DNA from: Favolaschia claudopus
Taxonomy: Eukaryota; Basidiomycota; Agaricomycetes; Agaricales; Mycenaceae
Length of the DNA stretch: 64,000 nucleotides
Assembly (NCBI GenBank): GCA_037176885.1
Contig: JAWWNJ010000229.1
Coordinates: forward strand, 1 to 64,000
Direction of reading: 5' to 3'
A model generated the notes under the pieces. The model saw only the letters and a list, made by a program, of their open reading frames with translations. It did no database searches and was not told the DNA's origin. A program made the translations under genes and the position numbers. This document shows positions 57,636 to 64,000 of this stretch, one piece after another. Every line of letters starts with the position of its first letter. Positions within the stretch are counted from its first letter, which is position 1.

Positions 57636-58677
57636 GTGCCATGTCGCAAGACTTTCATAGGTGTGCATTCCATGCTGCACACAATGCCTACCTATCAAGA
57701 ATTACCTCAGGTCTTTGTCTGGAAGGATTCTGCTAAACCGCCGCACTGGGCACTTCGGAAGAGGGGGTGGGCGCTGGGCCGAATGTTCTTTGCGTCTCCA
57801 TCGGCCGGCGAGCGTTTCTATCTTAGAACTCTTTTAACGGTCGTCAAAGGTGCTACCTCGCACAATGATTTGTTCTGCTATGAAGGTCCGCATACATCTT
57901 GCGTTCAATAGCGTTCGTTGGTGTTCTAATCTCTAAACAGGTGTGCGGTACGATTCCTATCGACAAGCGTGTCTCGCTCGAGGTCTTCTGCAGGATGATG
58001 GGGAATGGCGCCTCTGCCTGACTGAAGCCGCTGAAATGCAGACAGGATCTCGACTTTGCCGATTGTTCACCACCCTCCTCCTGTTTTGCAATCCCACAGA
58101 GCCTCGCAAACTGTGGGAAGACTTCCGATCTCATATCTGTGATGACTTGGATCATCGACTGAGGCGTATGGGGTTTGAGGCGCCTTCGGAAGACGATGTC
58201 TTTGACTATGGCCTCTTTCTTCTCGACCAGCTTCTTTCGGAGGCCGGCCGCACTCTGATTGACTTTGAGATGCCAACACCGCAGCGCAATTGGTCCCAAG
58301 CGGCCGAGAACCCTCTGATCGCTGAACAGCTGGATTATGACCCGGCCGAAGAGCGTGAACGTGCTGTTTAAAATTACGCACGAATGAATCCGGAGCAGCA
58401 AACGGCATTCAACGAAGTGGCGGAATCTGTGGAACACAACCTCGGGAAGCTTTTCTTTGTTTCTGGGGCAGGGGGGACAGGGAAAACATTCCTGTACAAT
58501 TCTCTTGCGCACCAGTTGCGGAGCGAGTCACGCATCGTTCTTTGTGTTGCGTGTTCGGGGATTGCTGCACTGCTCTTGCGTGGCGGGCGTACGGCTCACT
58601 CGGTCTTCAAAATTCCGATTGACGGACTGAATGACGAGTCTACTTGCTCAATTGCAAAGGTACTTTTTGAAGCTTAA
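57636..58677 (+). pseudogene. second Helitron helicase fragment
   Basis: Reads YQELPQVFVWKD, GRMFFASPSAGERFYLRTLL (57780-57839), then across an intron (GTCCGC.. to ACAG near 57940) YDSYRQACLARGLLQDDGEW, CDDLDHRLRRMGFEAP and DYGLFLLDQLL. A TAA at 58369-58371 interrupts before Walker A GAGGTGKT (about 58468-58491) and CVACSGIAALLLRGGRTAHS. The order matches 41180-42060 of the first Helitron, but many residues differ and an extra intron is present, so it belongs to another lineage. The HUH nuclease part and the later helicase motifs are missing. Confidence 0.82.
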
Positions 58678-59119
58678 ATATATATTTAGAGGGGGAAAAG
58701 GAACAGATTGATGCGGCCCACTCAAATTTTTGAAACTCCGCGACAGCCCTTTGGCATGTCCCGAGAGTTACCAGTCTGCTACGCCCGACGTGCTCGCCAC
58801 ATTTGTCGGCCTTGCGTGGCAGACTGGTGACGAGTCTACACTGCCACAGCATTGCCACCTCGGCCCGCCCCGGCGCATACTTTGGTCATGTTGTGGGCAC
58901 TTGTGGCAGCACCAAAGGGGGTGTCTAGTAGTTCAATGTACACAGGAAGGACTGTTTCAAGGGTTTTGGTAGTGCTCTAGAGAGAGACGATGGCTTGCGG
59001 CCCTCAAAAAGGCCAAAATAAATAATTTTTTCTTCCGAACCTTGAGATTTGGAAACCTCCCACGGTCACATGGGCTGCTTACATCAGGTGCGGGGTTCAC
59101 ACGCTCTCTTAGCGTCCCA
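58678..59119. other. junction between Helitron fragment and copia remnant
   Basis: No recognised coding. A short inverted pair (ACCAGTCTGC/GCAGACTGGT, about 58770-58826) could form a hairpin. Confidence 0.4.
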
Positions 59120-62100
59120 TCCTAAGGGTGGTAACGTCCGACTCAGGATACCTGTTATGTCCCTGACTCTCAGCCGACGCTTATATCAGTGTCGCGGCTT
59201 GATCAGGCGGACTGTTACACCGTCTTTGGCGGTGGACGCTGTGTTACCTTTGAGAAGGGTGACAGTGGCAAGCTCATCCGCAACCTCATTTCGTCCGAGA
59301 AGGTTATTCTGACCGCCTCTCTCGGCAGCGATCGCCTCTATCACCTCGATTCCTCCTCGTCGACGGAGAATTCTTTTTCCACCTCGTCTCGACCTCCGAC
59401 CTCAAAGCTTGAGGAGCTGCATCAGCGTCTAGGGCATCTAGGCTACCCTGCGCTGCGCGCTCTCGTTCAGAAGGGTCACATTTCAGGTGTGAAACTATCT
59501 ACGGCGGAACTCAATGCTGAGCCGCCGGTATGTCAATCTTGCATGGAGGGCAAGATGACTCGTGCCTCTTTTCCTCCTTCGGAAGAGGAAAATGCCGAAC
59601 AGATTCTCGATCATGTTCATTCAGATCTTTGGACTGCTCCAGTCCGTACTCTGAACGGATCGAAATATGCCCTCGCTTTCACCGATGACTGCTCTCGCTG
59701 GATTTGGATGTTTTACAAGAGTGATGCAGTAGCCGCATTCAAGGAGTGGTTGGAGATGGTCGAGCGTGAGACAGGTCGCAAGCTTAAGGTCTGGCACGTC
59801 GATAATGGGGGTGAATTTATCAACGAAGACCTGAAGCGGTTCTTGAAGGCACGTGGTATTCAGCTCAAACCAGCGCTCCACGTACTCCTGAACAGAACGG
59901 TGTCGCCGAACGTCAGTTTAGGTCTATTTTTGACCGCGTTCGCACCGTCCTCATCGACGCCGACCTGCCGCTTAGCATGTGGGCTGAGGCCAGCAATTAC
60001 ATGGTCTATGTCAAAAACCGTAACCCACACAGCGCTCTCGACCTTCGTACCCCTTTCTCCATCCGCTTCCCAAACCGCAAACAGCCGAAGTACAGGTCTT
60101 TTCACCGTTTCGGTTGCAGGGCTTACCTCTATAATGACAATCCTAATCGCAAAAAGTTCGACCATCGCGGCGAATCGGTTATTTTTGTTGGGTACCCGGA
60201 TGATCGCAAGGCTTGGAAGGTTTATCGCCCCTCAAAGCGTACCTTCGGGTCGTCGCCTCATATCAAATTCGACGACAACTCAAATTGTGGGGAATTTCGG
60301 GCTGAGGGGGAGATACACTCATACAAATATTCTTCTCTCAAATCGTCTTCGACCGAAGCTGATGATGATGATTACAGCCCTCCTTCCTCCACTTCTACGC
60401 CTCCAACCGCCAATCCGGTACCTCCTCGTGCACCATCCCCTCCTGCTCCGGCTGGACCTGCGGATGTCGTGTCACAACCTAAACCCCGGGCACCTCGTCA
60501 ACCTCGTCCTCTACCACCTCCGCGCGACCCATCTACCCGTATCCGGGAAGCCGCTGAGCTCAAGGCCGCCGCCGCAAACTTTAATTCAGGCTTAGCAGCA
60601 GCGCCAGCTCCAGAGGACCCTGACCGTGCGCCGGAAGATTCTGCTTTCGCGGAATCCTGGGACGAATTTGAGTACGCTCATATCATTGGTCCCGGCGAAG
60701 TTCCTCGCAACTACAAGGAAGCGATGGAATCGCCCGATCGTTCCGAGTGGGAGAGCGCGATGGAAGTCGAGCTCGATAGCATTGCGAGGATGGGTACATG
60801 GGAACTTGTCCCACCACCTCCCGGTGTCACTCCGCTTGGTTCGCTCTGGGTCTATGCCTTGAAGCACGACAGTACTGGTGCCATCACTCGGTACAAAGCT
60901 CGTCTATGTGCTCAGGGTACACCCCAGCGCCCAGGTATCGATTTTTCGATGTCTTTTGCTCCTGTTGTGAAGTCAGAGTCGCTTCGTTACCTCCTAACCC
61001 TAGCTGCAAAGCTGGACTGGGAATTCCACGTTGTGGACGTTGACTCCGCCTTTCTCAACAGCGAGACGGATCCAGACGAGCCACCTATCTACATGCGACA
61101 GCCTCAGGGCCATCGTGTTCGTGGAAAGGAGGACTATGTCTGTCTCCTGAAAAGGGGAATTTACGGGTTAAAGCAAGCCGCACTTCTCTGGTACCAAAAG
61201 TTACGTTCCATTTTGGTCAAGATTGGTTTCCGGGTGTGCATTGCTGATCCGTGCGTCTTTATTCGTCGCCTGGAGAAGGCTATTTCCATCATCAGCGCCC
61301 ACGTTGATGATCTCGGTTTATTCTGCTCCTCTGTTGCAGAGGTCAAACTTTTAAAGAAGCAGATTTCCGAGCATGTCCAAATCAAGGACTTGGGAGAGTC
61401 AAAATCCATTCTTGGCCTCGAAATCCTGCGTGATCGTGCGAACCGCACCATCTCCTTGTCTCATCGTTTCTATATTGACTCGATTGTGGCTCGGTATCGC
61501 ATGGAGGATGCACGGCCCGTATACTCGCCAGTCAACACGTCGGCCGCTCCGCTTTCCAAGTCTCAATCTCCTCAGACTTCGGAAGAACTCCAGCGCATGG
61601 CCAACGTACCCTACCAGCACGCCGTTGGTTCGCTTATGCATACCGCTGTTCAATGCCGTCCAGACATCACAAAGGCAGTCCAGTCCGTATCGCAATTTAG
61701 CTCCAACCCCGGTGAAGCTCATTGGGAAGCCGTTAAACGGATCCTCGCGTACCTCAAAACCACACGCGACTCTGTCCTTGTTCTAGGCGGCAATGAAGAC
61801 CTTACCCTTCACGCTTTCAGCGATTCAGATTGGGCAAACTCAAAGGATCACGTCCAATCCATTTCTGGGTATGCTGTCTTCATCGGATCCAGCTTAATCG
61901 CTTGGTCAGCGAAGAAGCAAACCTCCACGGCTCTTTCGACTGGCGAAGCCGAGCTCTACGCTGGCACACACGTCGGGCGTGAAATCATGTGGCTCCGCTC
62001 TCTTCTGTTCGAGCTTGGTTTCTTACTACCTCCCGGACCGACTTCCCTTTCTATCGACAATACTTCCACCATCCGGATGATTGTCAATACTGATGAAGTC

Positions 62101-62292
62101 ACCGCTCAAACGAAGCACGTCCACATTGCCATCTGGTGGATCCGTGAAGCAGTCCTCCATCGCTGCATCGTCCCTGTTTACGTCCCTACGGAAGTGAATG
62201 TTGCCGACTTATTCACGAAACCATTGTCGGCACCACGCCACAAGACTCTCGTCAAAATGTTGGGCATGGCTCCCCGACCGGATGCTCGTTGA
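59120..62292 (+). pseudogene. copia Pol: integrase, reverse transcriptase, RNase H; frameshifted
   Basis: The first readable part (CYVPDSQPTLISVSRLDQAD, near 59150-59210) is the end of the protease region, with a frame change near 59140. Then HQRLGHLGYPALRAL..CQSCMEGKM (zinc-binding pre-integrase) and an integrase core: HSDLW (~59620), AFTDDCSRWIW, HVDNGGEF (~59797). A frame change at about 59875-59885 precedes the PEQNGVAER part carrying the third catalytic residue. From 59977 the frame is open for 771 codons to 62292: a Pro/Ser-rich linker, YKARLCAQGTPQRPGIDF, DSAFLNSE, YGLKQAALLWYQKL, the RT box HVDD (61300-61311), then RNase H FSDSDWANSKD, STGEAELYAG and TKHVHIAIWWIRE. Inactive as read because of truncation and frame breaks. 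Confidence 0.87.
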
Positions 62293-62299
62293 GGGGGAG
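62291..62299 (+). other. copia polypurine tract
   Basis: GAGGGGGAG follows the Pol stop codon and directly precedes the TGTTG start of the LTR, as expected for plus-strand priming. Confidence 0.8.
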
Positions 62300-62600
62300 T
62301 GTTGAAGTATTTATTTCTCTTCCATTTACCGTACCTTACATTCTCCAACTCGCAATCCGTTCCGTTACGCGTCACACATTCCTTATGTAGCTTTGTGTCA
62401 CCGTCACATTCCTCAGTCGTTTCCTCCACGACTGAGGTATGTGCACTCGTATCTACTGTCCTTACAGCTTACTGATTCTCCTGGTAGTTTATACTTACTG
62501 TATTCTATCAGGTATATAATACACGAGTCGTTTCCTCCACGACTGAGTTTGTACTTACTGTATTCTATCATCACCTGCCTCGTTTCCTCTCGAGGATATA
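62300..62600 (+). repeat. copia 3' LTR (end uncertain)
   Basis: Starts TGTTGAAG. Contains a partial internal duplication: CGTTTCCTCCACGACTGAG twice (about 62418 and 62529) and ACTTACTGTATTCTATCA twice. The end near 62600 is a guess, since the 5' LTR is missing. Confidence 0.6.
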
Positions 62601-63124
62601 CAAGCTGGGGCACTTCCTTTTATAGCACAAGTGAGGCACATTCATCCATTTTAGGCAATCTGCCTTGTTTGAGGGGAAATTTCTGGCAAATCTCCATCAA
62701 CAGAGGCAGATTGATCATCAGAGTCCCGACTTCAACCGAAAAAAATATACCTTGGCCTAACCTTAACCAAACCCTAACCCAAACCTTAACCCTAAACCAC
62801 CCTAACCACCCTAACCTCTAACCAGCTCGTCCTGCACTCAAATGTGAATTTCCGGAAGTTAGCGCTTGCCCTAACTCCCTCGACGGCGGTAATTGATGGG
62901 CCTTCGGCAGTCCATATATGGTATTGATTGATGATCTACTTTGACGTACATCTGCCTCATTTTGCGCTGATCTGCCTCACTTTGTCTCATCTGCCTCACA
63001 TCAAACTCACCTGCCTCACATCAATTCTCATCTGGGCCCGCCACTTTGTCAATCCTCTTTCCTCTCCTAGTGAGTCTTGGACTCTTCGGTGCTTAAAAGG
63101 CAGATTTCTACGAGGTAGCACATG
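62601..63124. other. no gene recognised; TGCCTCA words and telomere-like tract
   Basis: Besides the telomere-like tract, the word CTGCCTCA recurs about five times between 62950 and 63025. No coding content. Confidence 0.45.
62756..62822. repeat. degenerate telomere-like CCCTAA tract
   Basis: About 67 bp made of CCTAAC/CCCTAA-type words with variants (CCTTAACC, CCACCCTAACC). Resembles interstitial TTAGGG-type telomere repeats but is irregular. Confidence 0.65.
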
Positions 63125-63380
63125 TGTAACACCATCATTTCTTTTTTATCTCGTGACCGTGTTGTACTTAGAACCATCTCCACTTCCCGCTCCGTTTCCA
63201 TTATCCTGCGCTCATAGATGATCTCATTCCGCCTTTGTTTTACTTACTTACTTGTTATAAGTACTACGATGTATTAGCTACAATTCTTTGGTGAATCTAG
63301 AACTTAAACCAGTCACTCTGTTCGCCACAAACTAGCTCTCGTGTGCCGAAACTCTTGCCTTACGGTAAACTTTCGTCACA
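63125..63380 (+). repeat. predicted 5' LTR of an edge Ty3-type element
   Basis: Begins TGTAACACC and ends GTCACA. Its last third resembles the gag-only element's LTR read on the minus strand: TTTGGT-AATCTAG-ACTTA, GTGTGCCG and TCGTCACA are shared in order. The partner LTR would lie beyond the window, so neither boundary nor target duplication can be confirmed. Confidence 0.5.
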
Positions 63381-63556
63381 TATTTTTGACTCTTAACTAG
63401 TATCTTTGCTCTTCGTCGCCGCTTGCTCTGGTTACCTGTGGTCTGATCAACCGCCGCTACCGACTTCGACGACGACTCTCTCACCAAAGTTTTTCTCTTG
63501 TCTCATCTCCTGTCTCAACTCTTGCTTTTTTTCTCGTACTCTCTCATCTCGACGCA

Positions 63557-64000
63557 ATGGCTCAATTTACTCGTGGAAGCGGACGTTCTCCTTATATTAC
63601 TCGGGCGACTACTCGGAACAATCGTGTTACTGTCGAGGAACATGCGGAGGATAGTGAGTCTTCCACTTCTATTTCTTTTTCTATTGGTTCCGAGCATCGC
63701 GCTCCCGAGCAATCCGCTCCCAAGTCGGCTTTGGGTTCGCCCAAGTCGCGCAGCGTTACACCCGAACTGTTGTTCAGCCGGGTTGTTTCCGCTTCACCAC
63801 CCATTCGGGCGGTTAGTGCCCCACCTCCTCAGGTGGTGGAGGGAGCTTTTCCTTCTCAGGAAAGCTCCGGGCTGTTGCTTGTCCCGTTGCTTGACAGCAG
63901 CGTGGACTTTGGTATTCTCGACTTGGATGCAAGCGAGAATCGCGAGACCTGGACGCAGGTTACTCGCCAGTCTTCCAAGTCTCACAAGGAAGACAAGAAG
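63557..64000 (+). CDS. Gag of a Ty3/Gypsy-like element, N-terminal part
   Basis: An ORF of 148 codons, open at the window end, starting MAQFTRGSGR. Ser/Pro/Thr-rich like the N-terminus of the Gag at 4263-6566. It shares a short motif with it: KSRSVTPELLFSRVVS here, KSRPVSPDLLYSRAVS there. It lies 176 bp after the predicted LTR, as expected for gag. Whether pol follows cannot be seen. Confidence 0.65.
   Translation, partial: MAQFTRGSGRSPYITRATTRNNRVTVEEHAEDSESSTSISFSIGSEHRAPEQSAPKSALGSPKSRSVTPELLFSRVVSASPPIRAVSAPPPQVVEGAFPSQESSGLLLVPLLDSSVDFGILDLDASENRETWTQVTRQSSKSHKEDKK

Larger units (their letters stand above)
59120..62600 (+). mobile_element. Ty1/copia retrotransposon, 5'-truncated
   Basis: Gene order protease tail, GAG-pre-integrase, integrase, reverse transcriptase, RNase H is copia-type. 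A polypurine tract GAGGGGGAG (62291-62299) leads straight into an LTR starting TGTTGAAG. No 5' LTR, Gag or protease active site is present upstream. The 3' LTR end is not fixed for lack of a partner. Confidence 0.85.

Overview
The window looks like a transposon-rich, gene-poor stretch of a filamentous fungal chromosome, most likely a basidiomycete of the Agaricomycetes. The reasons are short introns of about 48-72 bp with GT..AG ends, a Tnp2/DUF4218-type CACTA transposase, Helitron Rep/helicase ORFs with introns, two LINE-like elements, copia and Ty3-type LTR elements, and many small TIR elements flanked by TA. I recognise no housekeeping gene, rRNA, tRNA or CRISPR array. All functional names come from reading translated motifs by eye; no database search was run.

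Layout. 1-3350 shows little except one dispersed repeat. 3351-7062 holds a plausible multi-exon gene of unknown function, interrupted by a complete gag-only LTR retrotransposon (3885-6843) with identical 201-bp LTRs and a 5-bp target duplication. 8.5-12.8 kb carries several TIR elements that lack transposase. 14.6-20.0 kb is a plus-strand LINE and 20.2-25.2 kb a minus-strand LINE, tail to tail; both are broken by frameshifts or stops. 25.3-34.3 kb carries five copies of a GC-rich repeat of about 0.26-0.3 kb and a minus-strand Cys-motif ORF. From about 32.0 to 43.5 kb lies one decayed Helitron, split by four later insertions: 32393-34433, 34794-35099, 35727-40292 and 42713-43377. Each has inverted termini and a visible target duplication. 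Dropping them in silico brings adjacent Rep/helicase segments back together, although other stops and frameshifts remain.

45912-51462 is a 5.55-kb CACTA element. It has matching termini, a five-exon Tnp2-like transposase gene with one frameshift, and a divergently transcribed, apparently intact five-exon partner gene encoding 161 aa. A 641-bp MITE lies inside its right end, and the same MITE occurs at 9046-9691. 55.6-56.4 kb holds an intact two-exon gene for a CENP-B/Psq-type DNA-binding protein. 57.6-58.7 kb is a second, different Helitron helicase fragment. 59.1-62.6 kb is a 5'-truncated copia element with its 3' LTR. The window ends inside another Ty3-type element: predicted 5' LTR 63125-63380 and a gag ORF open from 63557 to the edge. 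Its LTR and Gag resemble those of the gag-only element at 3.9-6.8 kb.

How the parts relate: most of what is here is mobile DNA inserted into mobile DNA. The gag-only element would need enzymes supplied in trans, and the edge element is a candidate relative. The transposase-free TA-flanked elements would need an unseen Tc1/mariner-type source.
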